A program made the position numbers and the translations under genes. 13,087 bases of DNA from contig CAVOBC010000108.1 in NCBI GenBank assembly GCA_963693635.1, positions 1-13,087 on the forward strand. The letters run 5' to 3'. Below, piece by piece: positions 1-6,066 of the stretch (the first letter of the stretch is position 1; every line of letters begins with the position of its first letter). This stretch comes from CAVOBC01 sp963693635 (lineage in GTDB: Bacteria; Pseudomonadota; Gammaproteobacteria; Pseudomonadales; Azotimanducaceae). The notes under the pieces were generated by a model. That model was not told where the DNA came from. It saw only the letters and a list, made by a program, of their open reading frames with translations, and searched no databases.

Positions 1-714
1 GGCACCATCGGCTCTCTCGAAAAGGGTGGGGAGCTACAAATGCTGAAGGTGCGCGGCAAGCAAGCGGCTGACCTCGCGTTTGCCAGGCAGGGTGAGACGT
101 TCGACATCGAATGGGTAACGATCGCCGATCCAGATCAGGATCCTGAGCAATTTACGGGTCGCGAGGGCGGTCCGCAGATCGTTGGGAGCGGTCGTTCGGG
201 CCCCTTCCTGCAGGGTCAGACGCTTGGGGCCGCAGCCTTTGCCCGACTCGAGGGGTGCTATCACAGTGAAGGCGTCATCTACTTCACCGATACCGCCGGT
301 GGCGCAAATATGGATGGCACGGTCTGGGCCTATGACATCGACCAGCGCACGTTAAAGGCGCTCTTTGTCTCAACGTCGACCGATCAGGCCCACGAGATTG
401 ACAACGTTACGGTCAGCAAGGCGGGTTTGATTGTTGGGTGTGAAGAAAAGCCCGGCATGGATGAGACGGGCAAGTCGATCGTGCGTGGCACGCGACTCTT
501 TGTGATCGGCCGCAACGGCTCTATTGCTACGATCGCCGAAAACGACGTTGCGCTCACGGCGTCCCCCGCCGGAAAGTCGATCGAACCTGCCGACTATCGC
601 GGTTCGGAATGGGCGGGCGTCGCCTTTTCGCCTGATGGCGAAACCCTGTACGCGAATGTGCAGGTGCCCGGCATCACCGTCGCGATAAGGGGCCCCTGGG
701 ACGCGCTCGCCTAA
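1..714 (+). CDS. PhoX/DUF839 family phosphatase-like protein, C-terminal part (5' end outside window)
   Basis: The reading frame is open from the first base of the window to TAA at 712-714, so only the last 237 residues are seen. The fragment has the pattern of the PhoX/DUF839 beta-propeller family. It shows an EG..HSEGVIYFTDTAGG stretch, where the family places an acidic metal-binding position. It also shows VWAYDID, a DNVTVSKAGLIVGCEE blade with the conserved CEE acidic pair, and the terminal signature FSPDGETLYANVQVPG ending in GPW. Family members are Tat-exported phosphomonoesterases or phosphodiesterases that use calcium and iron. The signal peptide and active-site half lie outside the window, so export and activity cannot be judged. 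An internal ATG at 40 is not the real start, because coding similarity continues upstream of it. It converges with the leftward thiol oxidoreductase gene. Family assignment is firm; substrate is not. Confidence 0.85.
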   Translation, partial: GTIGSLEKGGELQMLKVRGKQAADLAFARQGETFDIEWVTIADPDQDPEQFTGREGGPQIVGSGRSGPFLQGQTLGAAAFARLEGCYHSEGVIYFTDTAGGANMDGTVWAYDIDQRTLKALFVSTSTDQAHEIDNVTVSKAGLIVGCEEKPGMDETGKSIVRGTRLFVIGRNGSIATIAENDVALTASPAGKSIEPADYRGSEWAGVAFSPDGETLYANVQVPGITVAIRGPWDALA

Positions 715-805
715 TCATCCATCCGAACGGATTTAGGTTGGTGGTTGGTGAAGAGCCCTGGAACCGCCAGAGCGCCACCTTCTTCGATCAGAAGATCCGA
801 ATCGG
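715..805. other. Convergent intergenic gap with a GGTTGGTGGTTGG tract
   Basis: This 91-base gap lies between two convergent genes. No clear hairpin-plus-T-run terminator is visible. A 13-base tract of four GG doublets (736-748) could in principle form a two-layer G-quadruplex. A short ATCCG/CGGAT inverted repeat with a two-base spacer sits at 721-732. Confidence 0.4.
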
Positions 806-1438
806 TCAGGCGGCCTTCATGTTGCTGACAAAACGGTCCAGCACGTCGTCTGGCTGGCAGCCGATGAGAAAGAGATCTTTTGCCCAGAACGCGGGAACGC
901 CAGTGACGCCGATGGTGTAAGCCCGGTTCCAGTCGTCATCCACCTGGACCCGGAAACGCCGTTCGTCCAGTACTGTGCGCGCTTCCTCTGCCGGCAAGCC
1001 GACACGCTTGGCGACCGCGCAAAGGACATCCCGGTCCGAGAGATTGAGATTGTCGACGAAGTAAGCGGCGAACAACGCGTCGTGCAGGGCATCGCCAGCG
1101 TCGATTGTTGCGCCCCAGGCGCTGAGCTCTTGGGCCAATCGAGAGTTGTAGAGGTGTGTGCGTTTGCCCTGAGGTAACCCGGCGTCGTCCAGCAGGCGAC
1201 GCAACTCCTCGCCAGCCGCGCGCTGGGACTCAATCTGATCTTTGGAGCGTTGACCGTACCGGTCTTTGAACGCGATGCCGTTGGCCGGCGTGTCTGGATG
1301 CAGGGGATAATGCACCCAGCGTATGGTCAGGTCGTGTTCCTGGCGCAAGCGCGCGACGCTCGCCGTGCCGAGATAGCACCACGGGCAGATATAGTCGGAA
1401 AATACATCGAGAACGAAGCGTGCGGACAAGGGACTCAA
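806..1438 (-). CDS. DsbA family oxidoreductase, FrnE-like
   Basis: This is a thioredoxin-fold protein of about 210 residues. It starts almost at once with the beta-strand FVLDVFSDY followed by the redox motif C18-P-W-C21. A helical insertion follows, then VTGVPAF with the cis-proline at about residue 182. This is the architecture of the FrnE/2-hydroxychromene-isomerase branch of the DsbA clan, which is cytoplasmic and lacks a signal peptide, as here. No ATG is available. The frame is closed by a stop at 1463-1465, leaving TTG at 1438 or TTG at 1429. The second has a GGAG about nine bases upstream and keeps all conserved residues, so it may be the true start (207 residues). Transposase debris begins about 35 bases upstream, so the native promoter may have been lost or replaced. 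The disulfide or isomerase partner is unknown. Confidence 0.87.
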   Translation of the reverse strand: MSPLSARFVLDVFSDYICPWCYLGTASVARLRQEHDLTIRWVHYPLHPDTPANGIAFKDRYGQRSKDQIESQRAAGEELRRLLDDAGLPQGKRTHLYNSRLAQELSAWGATIDAGDALHDALFAAYFVDNLNLSDRDVLCAVAKRVGLPAEEARTVLDERRFRVQVDDDWNRAYTIGVTGVPAFWAKDLFLIGCQPDDVLDRFVSNMKAA

Positions 1439-1472
1439 CTCCGGGCATGTGATCTTCCGAGCTTACGGGACA

Positions 1473-1675
1473 CCAACGTTTGCGCACAATGGCCTGCGTC
1501 ATTAGCACGCGCACCGATTCGGTAGACACCTCGATGTCGTGTTCCGCTCGCAACTTCTCGTTCGCGAAGGTCGGCCCAAAGTCCGCATATCGCGACGCGA
1601 TAATCTCGATTATCGGGCGCTTCAATGCGTCGGACAAGCGATTGTTACTCGGCCTGCCGCAGCGACGTGGGGTCA
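1473..1675 (-). mobile_element. ISNCY-type transposase fragment (remnant)
   Basis: About 67 codons on the minus strand read from RRCGRPSNN through RYADFGPTFANEKL to LMTQAIVRKRW. This resembles the helix-turn-helix region before the DDE domain in ISNCY/IS1202-like transposases, where RGKPSN..., YADFGPTLA.EKL and S..TLR..M are typical. Both ends are missing: upstream it gives way at once to an opposite-strand IS256 fragment, and downstream it runs out before the catalytic core. The open frame around it continues over unrelated sequence, so the apparent 207-codon ORF at 1230-1853 is a chimera and not a gene. Assignment rests on motif memory only. Confidence 0.6.
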
Positions 1676-1689
1676 GATCCGCCTCACCT

Positions 1690-2256
1690 TGTTGCCTGGC
1701 GAGAGCGGCTGCTAGGGCGTTATCGGTACATCCTGCTGGACGCTCAATATCAGAAGGTGCGACAGGGCGGGCAGGTGCTGGATGCCGTGACTTTACTGGC
1801 TTGCGGTGTAGACGAGGAAGGTCATCGGGATGTGCTCGGATGCGCCGTGTCACTGTCGGAGGCCGAAGTGCACTGGCGCAAGTTCCTCGCCAGTCTGAAG
1901 GATCGGGGTCTGCACGGTCTGGAGTTGATCGTCAGTGACGCCTATGAGGGGTTGAAAGCCGCCCGCAAGGCGGTGTTTCCGAGCGTACCTTGGCAGCGCT
2001 GCCAGTTTCACCTTCAGCCAGAATGCTGGACAGTACGTGATCGCACAGGATTAGCGGGCGCCGATCGCAGCGGAGATCCGGGGGCATCTTCAATTCGCCG
2101 GACCTGGAAGCTGCCGAGCATCTGCAGGAGAAGTTCATCGAGCGACACGAAGAAAAGATGCCGAAGTTGACACAGTGGGCGGAAGACAACCTGGCTGAGG
2201 GCTGCACCATGTTCGCTTTGCCTTCCAGTCACCGGCGGCGGCTGCGTACTACGAAT
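1690..2256 (+). pseudogene. IS256-family (mutator-type) transposase, frameshifted and truncated
   Basis: The middle of an IS256-family transposase is recognisable in three successive frames. Frame 2 gives W..RLLGRYRYILLDAQYQKVR, including the first catalytic Asp at 1739-1741. It continues to LIVSDAYEGL with the second Asp and then CQFHLQ. Near 2020 the match shifts to frame 3 (QNAGQYVIAQD), followed by a TAG at 2051-2053. It then moves to frame 1 from about 2083 (GIFNSPDLEAAEHLQ ... HRRRLRTTN). Similarity stops right after RTTN at 2256. In this family the third catalytic residue, a Glu, follows a few residues later, so it is gone. The N-terminal half is also missing. With two frameshifts, a stop and both ends lost, this is an inactive relic. 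It is transcribed toward the unrecognised fragment downstream. Confidence 0.85.
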
Positions 2257-2502
2257 CTGGTAGATCTGGACGACGAGTCGTACGCGGGAATCCATGAATT
2301 CCTGAAGATGCTGGGCATGATGTTTGATAACGGCGTTCTGCATCAGTTCGGGTGTTTCATCGACGCCTTTCCGTGTTACCCGAGGTTGATTGACCCGGAC
2401 GGGGAGCCGGCGATCCACGTCGACACATCGATGCGATATCTGTACGGGCCCGCCGATCTGCGGCAAATATTGCAGTTTCTGACGGACGTCCGCCTGCACT
2501 GA
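2257..2502 (+). pseudogene. Unrecognised 3' coding remnant fused to the IS256 relic
   Basis: After the IS256 match ends, the same frame stays open for 81 more codons to a TGA at 2500-2502. The encoded stretch starts LVDLDDESYAGIHEFLKM and includes DAFPCYPRLIDPDGEP and MRYLYGPADLRQILQFL. It has a balanced, protein-like composition unlike the arginine-rich shadow frames around it. I do not recognise the family. It is most simply the tail of a host gene whose 5' part was replaced by the insertion sequence. Alternatively it belongs to another decayed mobile element. No own start codon with a ribosome site is visible, although ATGs occur inside it. It is unlikely to be expressed as a functional protein. 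Confidence 0.45.
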
Positions 2503-2701
2503 AGAGGGCCTCCACCAGCCCTTCGTTTGCAGGACGGGGGCAGCGTGGTATAAATGTAGCCCGTTTGAATCTGACCGATCAAACGTGCCCTATCAATCGC
2601 GGGCGGATCGGCACCCACATTGAATGGGCGTGTGAATGAGGCCCTTAGTCAATGAATGAGCGTGTGAATCAGCCCCCCTCAGTCAACGGATTAGTTAACG
2701 G
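2503..2701 (+). other. Intergenic region upstream of the merC-like gene
   Basis: This 199-base gap holds one weak sigma70-like candidate: TTGCAG at 2527-2532, a 16-base spacer, then TATAAA at 2549-2554. The -10 box is good and the -35 box is poor. Downstream of it come two sets of short tandem repeats, listed separately. No hairpin terminator was seen. Confidence 0.3.
2621..2686. repeat. Two-copy degenerate tandem repeat, 32-34 bp unit
   Basis: The copies lie at 2621-2652 and 2653-2686. Both begin TGAATGRGCGTGTGAATSAG and both end in AGTCAA, differing at a few bases and by a two-base indel in a C-rich stretch. They are exactly adjacent, as expected of slippage or duplication. Confidence 0.8.
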
Positions 2702-2719
2702 ATGAATCAACGGATAAAT
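2684..2719. repeat. Three-copy 12-bp tandem repeat overlapping the merC-like start
   Basis: The units are CAACGGATTAGT (2684-2695), TAACGGATGAAT (2696-2707) and CAACGGATAAAT (2708-2719). The ATG used for the MerC-like protein lies inside the second unit, and the third unit encodes residues 3-6 plus flanking bases. As a result the protein begins with the doubled peptide NQRINQR. Confidence 0.8.
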
Positions 2720-3118
2720 CAGCGCGCGGTTCTGGACCGTTTCGCCGTCGGCCTCTCCGGGCTGTGCATGCTGCACTGTCTGGCGTTGCCTGTTGTGCTC
2801 ACGCTGACGCCGATTGTCGGCGGCTCGTTGATCAGCGAGTCGCTGTTTCACCAGGGGCTGCTGTGGTTCATCGTGCCTGTCAGCGTGATCGCGCTCGGTA
2901 TCGGCTGCCGGCAGCACAAGGATCGACCAACCATCATGCTGGGAGCGGCCGGGCTCTCGATTCTCGTCTTCACAGCTTTCCTTGGCCATGAGCTCTTTGG
3001 GATTACCGGCGAACGGGTCGTCACAAGTCTCGGTGGACTGGTGCTTGCGAGTGCACACATTCGCAACTATCGGATTTGCCGGCACGTCGATTGCGACCAC
3101 AGTGAGATCGCGTCCTGA
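2702..3118 (+). CDS. MerC-domain membrane protein
   Basis: This is a 138-residue protein with four hydrophobic segments, at about residues 14-36, 48-67, 76-95 and 103-121. It has the MerC-family first helix RFAVGLSGLCMLHCLALP with C22, H25 and C26. The family also shows the LLWFIVPVS, GCR.H and GHE motifs, followed by HIRNYRICR. MerC proteins are inner-membrane carriers tied to mercuric-ion uptake. Many stand-alone chromosomal copies like this one, with no mer operon next to them, are of unknown substrate. The C-terminus adds a further CRHVDCDH cluster that could bind metal. ATG 2702 is the first possible start after an in-frame TAA at 2696-2698. No Shine-Dalgarno is visible, because the region is occupied by a 12-bp tandem repeat. 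Converges with the esterase gene. Confidence 0.8.
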   Translation: MNQRINQRAVLDRFAVGLSGLCMLHCLALPVVLTLTPIVGGSLISESLFHQGLLWFIVPVSVIALGIGCRQHKDRPTIMLGAAGLSILVFTAFLGHELFGITGERVVTSLGGLVLASAHIRNYRICRHVDCDHSEIAS

Positions 3119-3130
3119 CGCTTGTTCCCG

Positions 3131-3170
3131 GTAATGTCCTGCCCGAAAGGGTAACGTCCTGCCCGAAAGT
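3131..3170. repeat. Two-copy 20-bp tandem repeat
   Basis: The unit is GTAAYGTCCTGCCCGAAAGK, with copies at 3131-3150 and 3151-3170 that differ at two positions. It lies 12 bases after the MerC-like stop codon. Origin unknown. Repeated short motifs of this kind are sometimes seen at the ends of insertion sequences, but no transposase accompanies it here. Confidence 0.85.
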
Positions 3171-3199
3171 ATCGGAAGCCGCAGCCTGGGGAGCGGCAC

Positions 3200-3244
3200 G
3201 CAGCCCCACTTGGCCCTATGCAGCAGCCCTACTTGCTCCCTATG
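3200..3244. repeat. Two-copy 21-22 bp repeat reaching into the esterase 3' end
   Basis: The copies are GCAGCCC, then CACTTGG, CCCTATG at 3200-3220 and GCAGCCC, then TACTTGC, TCCCTATG at 3223-3244. The second copy contains the esterase stop codon (complement of CTA at 3240-3242). It is the second tandem duplication within this 121-base convergent gap. Confidence 0.7.
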
Positions 3245-4118
3245 AAGGTGGTGTCACGCCCTTGTCGGCATAGCCCTTCAGAGTTGCCTTGCTGAACGCA
3301 TCGGCTGCCACATCCGGTGGCGGCGGGTCGAGCGTCCGGCCAAGGAATCGCAGCGCATCGCGCACACGTCCGGGCATAGACTTGCCGATGTGATTGGCAC
3401 CGAGGACGTTGCGATACTCATGCCGGATGCCGTGGTCAAAAAGAACCCGGTGCAAAAATTCGGTGTTGTGATGATTAAAGAGACCATCGTCGGTCCCCAC
3501 TTCAAGATAGATGGCAAGCCCTGAGTCGCGCAGGCGGTCAGGGTTCGCCTCGGCAATATTGGCCGGATTGTGTGCGCGCCAATATTCCTCGTTGATGGGC
3601 GTCCCGAAGCGCGTGCCGAAACGGCCGTCGACGGTCGTTTTGTACCAGTCCGGCATGTCGCCCAAAGTGAGGAATGGGTCGATGCCAGGCTCAAGCGATG
3701 CGGTTGCAACAAACTCGTCCGGGTGGCGGAATGCCAACCTCAGGCAGCCGACGCCGCCCATCGAGATACCGGAGATGAGCTGCCGATTGGGATCGGCAAT
3801 ATAAGCGGAGAGGACTTCGTCACGCAGCGGGCCCAGCAGCAGAGACTCCCAGCGCTCCGTGCCGTCGATGGCGTCCATGTAGTAGGACATGCGTGCGCTT
3901 GGAGTCACCACGATCAGTGGCTCGATGTCGCCGGCATCGATGGCGTCCCCGATCACGGCACTCATCGACTTAAGGAACGACCGGTCCCCGTTGCCCCCAT
4001 GGAGGCAGAAGAGGACCGCCATACCTTCGCTGACGGTGTCCGGCAGCAAGACCCCGTAGTCGCATCCGTCGGCCACGAGGTCCGTCTCGAGATGCTTCTC
4101 GAGAAACTGCACGATCAA
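3240..4118 (-). CDS. Alpha/beta-hydrolase, esterase family
   Basis: This is a protein of about 292 residues with a complete serine-hydrolase triad. It has an oxyanion-hole HGG (40-42) and the nucleophile elbow G-I-S119-M-G-G. The acid is Asp210 or 211 in EVGTDDGLF, and the base is His243 in ANHIGKS. The overall pattern resembles esterase D / feruloyl-esterase-like enzymes (COG0627-type). There is no signal peptide, so it is likely cytoplasmic. The frame closes at the SDR stop codon (4131-4133). Only TTG at 4118 or GTG at 4112 is available as a start near the N-terminus, with no clear Shine-Dalgarno. With 12 bases between the genes, translation probably depends on ribosomes finishing the SDR. 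Substrate is unknown; a carboxylic ester or thioester related to the SDR product is an inference. Confidence 0.82.
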   Translation of the reverse strand: MIVQFLEKHLETDLVADGCDYGVLLPDTVSEGMAVLFCLHGGNGDRSFLKSMSAVIGDAIDAGDIEPLIVVTPSARMSYYMDAIDGTERWESLLLGPLRDEVLSAYIADPNRQLISGISMGGVGCLRLAFRHPDEFVATASLEPGIDPFLTLGDMPDWYKTTVDGRFGTRFGTPINEEYWRAHNPANIAEANPDRLRDSGLAIYLEVGTDDGLFNHHNTEFLHRVLFDHGIRHEYRNVLGANHIGKSMPGRVRDALRFLGRTLDPPPPDVAADAFSKATLKGYADKGVTPPS

Positions 4119-4130
4119 CGCCGGGTGGTA

Positions 4131-5012
4131 TTAGCCGCGTTGTCGGTTCATCGGGTCGTGGGCGGTCGGTGCCGACATGTCGATGGCCGTATCAATCCCT
4201 GCCATCAGGTCTTCGAAGTTGCCTTCGAGGCCCAGTTTCAAGCCGTCGTTATAGTACGTCTGGCTACGCGAGTAACGGCCGCCTGACGCGTGGATCGTCT
4301 GGCCCGAGGGGCCGTCTTCCGAGCACATGTACAGCACCGCGGGGGTGACGAGTGCGGGGTTCATCGCCGGGGGTGGGTTGCTCATGTCGATGGTTGAACC
4401 GGGAACGCTGGCAGTCATGCGGGTCGCGGCACCAGGAGAGAGGCAGTTAACACGGACATTGTGGCTGCCACCCTCGATCGCGAGGACATTCATGAGGCCG
4501 ACCATCGCCATCTTGGCGGCGCCGTAGTTGGCCTGCCCAAAGTTGCCGAAGATGCCGGACGTGGAACTGGTAAAGACAACCCGGCCATAGTTCTTGGCGT
4601 ACATGATGGGCCAGGCCGCGTGGGTCACGTAGGCACTGCCGCGCAGATGCACGTCGATGACGAGATCAAACTCATCGAGGGACATGTTCTTGAACGACTT
4701 GTCGCGCAGGATGCCGGCGTTGTTGACGACAATGTCGACCGTGCCGAAGGCTGCAACGGCGTCGGTGACGATGCTCGCCGCGCCTTCGCGGTCAGAAACG
4801 GACGCTTTGTTGGCGATGGCTTCGCCGCCGGCTGCCTTGATTTCTTCGACAACGGCGTCGGCCGCGTCGCTCTGGCCTTCGCCCTGAACACTGCCGCCGA
4901 GGTCGTTGACGACGACCTTGGCGCCCCGCTCGGCAAACGCGAGCGCATGGCAACGGCCGAGCCCGTTCCCGGCTCCTGTAACGATGACAACTTTGTCTTC
5001 AAAGTCGCTCAT
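4131..5012 (-). CDS. SDR family NAD(P)-dependent oxidoreductase, HSD17B4/(3R)-hydroxyacyl-CoA dehydrogenase-like
   Basis: This is a 293-residue classical short-chain dehydrogenase. The cofactor motif TGAGNGLG is at 12-19, followed by VVVNDLGG. This NDLGG-type sequence after the second strand is typical of the dehydrogenase domain of peroxisomal multifunctional enzyme 2 and its bacterial relatives. Then come NNAGILRD (97-104), catalytic Ser150, and Tyr163-x3-Lys167 in NYGAAK. Family members oxidise (3R)-hydroxyacyl-CoA or 17-beta-hydroxysteroids with NAD. The extended C-terminus (SGGRYSRSQTYYNDG) fits that subgroup. ATG 5012 has a strong AGGAGA at 5019-5024, six bases upstream. It is followed at once by the esterase gene. 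An intrinsic terminator upstream separates it from msrA, so its own promoter should lie within 5025-5134. Confidence 0.9.
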   Translation of the reverse strand: MSDFEDKVVIVTGAGNGLGRCHALAFAERGAKVVVNDLGGSVQGEGQSDAADAVVEEIKAAGGEAIANKASVSDREGAASIVTDAVAAFGTVDIVVNNAGILRDKSFKNMSLDEFDLVIDVHLRGSAYVTHAAWPIMYAKNYGRVVFTSSTSGIFGNFGQANYGAAKMAMVGLMNVLAIEGGSHNVRVNCLSPGAATRMTASVPGSTIDMSNPPPAMNPALVTPAVLYMCSEDGPSGQTIHASGGRYSRSQTYYNDGLKLGLEGNFEDLMAGIDTAIDMSAPTAHDPMNRQRG

Positions 5013-5134
5013 GGAATTTCTCCTGTAGAGGTATCGAAAGTGAGTCGTAGATTGACTGCGCGATGATTCAGGAAAAGGAGAAATGGATCAAGCGGCTATT
5101 TCGATGACGCCGCTGTGCCGCTGCCAAGGTTGCC

Positions 5135-5157
5135 AAAAAAGCGCACGCCGCACGCTT
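5135..5157 (-). terminator. Intrinsic terminator downstream of msrA
   Basis: Read on the minus strand, AAGCGTGC-GGC-GTGCGCTT forms an 8-bp stem (two G-T wobbles) with a three-base loop (5139-5157). It runs directly into a six-T tract (5135-5140). It lies about 60 bases past the msrA stop codon and would insulate msrA transcription from the SDR-esterase pair. Confidence 0.65.
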
Positions 5158-5218
5158 GAAAATTGGCGCCTCGTCCCTGGTTCAGGGTCGCGGACCTTGG
5201 CCGCTCGCGACGGCGGGA

Positions 5219-5905
5219 TCAGTGCGCCCGGTCGCCCCAGACAGTCTGCAGTCGCTCGTCGCGGCGGCAGCCGTGGCGGTAATACCGATACCGCAGCGGG
5301 TTCTTGCGGGAGTAGTCCTGGTGATACTCCTCCACCGGAAAGAAGCGGGCGACCGGGTGGATGCCGGTGACAACGCGACCATTGGAGAACTCGGCCCTGA
5401 CCGCAGCAAGTGATGCTTCGGCGAGAGGGCGTTGGGTGTCATCAACGAAGATAGCGGCACGGTAGCTGCGACCTTTGTCGCAGAACTGGCCACGATCATC
5501 AAATGGGTCGATATTGACCCAATAGAGGTCAAGCAGTCTCTGGTAGCTGACGACGCCGGGATCATAGGTCACCTTGACGGCTTCCCAGTGGCCGTCGTGC
5601 CGGCCCTTGTAGGTCGGGTTTGGATGATGACCGCCAGTGAACCCGGAGATGACGTCGCTCACGCCGTCGATTTCCTCATACAACGCCTCGACGCACCAAA
5701 AGCACCCGCCGGCGAAGACGGCGGTCGCGGCGGTTGTGGTTGCGCTGGCGAAGTTGGCTGCAAGGAAAAGTACCGCGAGCAGTAAACGGCGGGAAATGGA
5801 TGATGCCCGCAAGGCGGTCTTGAGTCCGGGCTTGAGTGCAGCGTGGGCGGTGGTCAGGATGCCGGCTGGTCGATCTGGCATGGTGGCGATTCTCGGTGTG
5901 TGCAT
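5219..5905 (-). CDS. msrA: Peptide-methionine (S)-S-oxide reductase MsrA, exported form
   Basis: The enzyme reduces S-methionine sulfoxide in proteins. The core begins AVFAGGCFWC, with catalytic Cys68 and Cys71 when counted from ATG 5905. It continues with GVSDVISGFTGG, GHWEAVKVTYDP, the LLDLYWVNIDP stretch, DKGRSYRAAIF and EEYHQDY near 192-198. Candidate resolving cysteines are at 142 and 213. Unlike the usual cytoplasmic MsrA, it carries RR plus a hydrophobic segment LLLAVLFLAANFASA (about 41-55) ending in ASA. This indicates export to the periplasm. The open frame extends to 6088, but those residues are low-complexity. ATG 5905 or ATG 5881 are the sensible starts, neither with a strong ribosome site. 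It lies 160 bases downstream of the CMD-family selenoprotein gene and may share its transcript. Confidence 0.9.
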   Translation of the reverse strand: MHTPRIATMPDRPAGILTTAHAALKPGLKTALRASSISRRLLLAVLFLAANFASATTTAATAVFAGGCFWCVEALYEEIDGVSDVISGFTGGHHPNPTYKGRHDGHWEAVKVTYDPGVVSYQRLLDLYWVNIDPFDDRGQFCDKGRSYRAAIFVDDTQRPLAEASLAAVRAEFSNGRVVTGIHPVARFFPVEEYHQDYSRKNPLRYRYYRHGCRRDERLQTVWGDRAH

Positions 5906-6066
5906 CGTTGACGCCCGTTTTGATGATTTGTTACGCGCGTGCTGCCCACCATGCCGTGCGCTGCAATCTTGCGGTGCAGCCCCCCAGAACAGCCCTCTCA
6001 GAACAGTCGAAACGGTCCTGACCCGCGGTCTCTCGGAGCCACCCCCCCTAACCCGCAGGAACGCTT

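Noticed and set aside
736..748. Functional G-quadruplex GGTTGGTGGTTGG
   Set aside because: Only two-layer, single occurrence, between convergent gene ends. Structure is possible but nothing shows a role.
1230..1853. 207-codon minus-strand ORF as one gene
   Set aside because: Only its middle resembles an ISNCY transposase. The N-terminal part is antisense to the IS256 relic and the C-terminal part overlaps the thiol oxidoreductase gene in another frame.
2020..2083. Programmed frameshifting in the IS256 transposase
   Set aside because: There are two shifts in different directions plus a stop, no slippery heptamer was seen, and the ends are missing; decay explains it better.
3116..3153. Second selenocysteine by read-through of the MerC-like TGA
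   Set aside because: The read-through adds only a few residues before TAA, no family motif continues, and the region consists of a tandem repeat.
2621..3244. CRISPR array suggested by several nearby repeats
   Set aside because: Repeats are directly adjacent without unique spacers, differ in unit size and sequence, and no cas gene is present.
4461..5066. 201-codon plus-strand ORF antisense to the SDR gene
   Set aside because: Antisense shadow of a gene with complete SDR motifs; composition is not protein-family-like.
5083..5370. 95-codon plus-strand ORF with a near-perfect AAGGAG before its ATG
   Set aside because: It runs antisense across the conserved msrA 3' end and its product is low-complexity and rich in Arg, Gly and Ser. 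No family features. The ribosome-site match is likely chance, though it is the best antisense candidate in the window.
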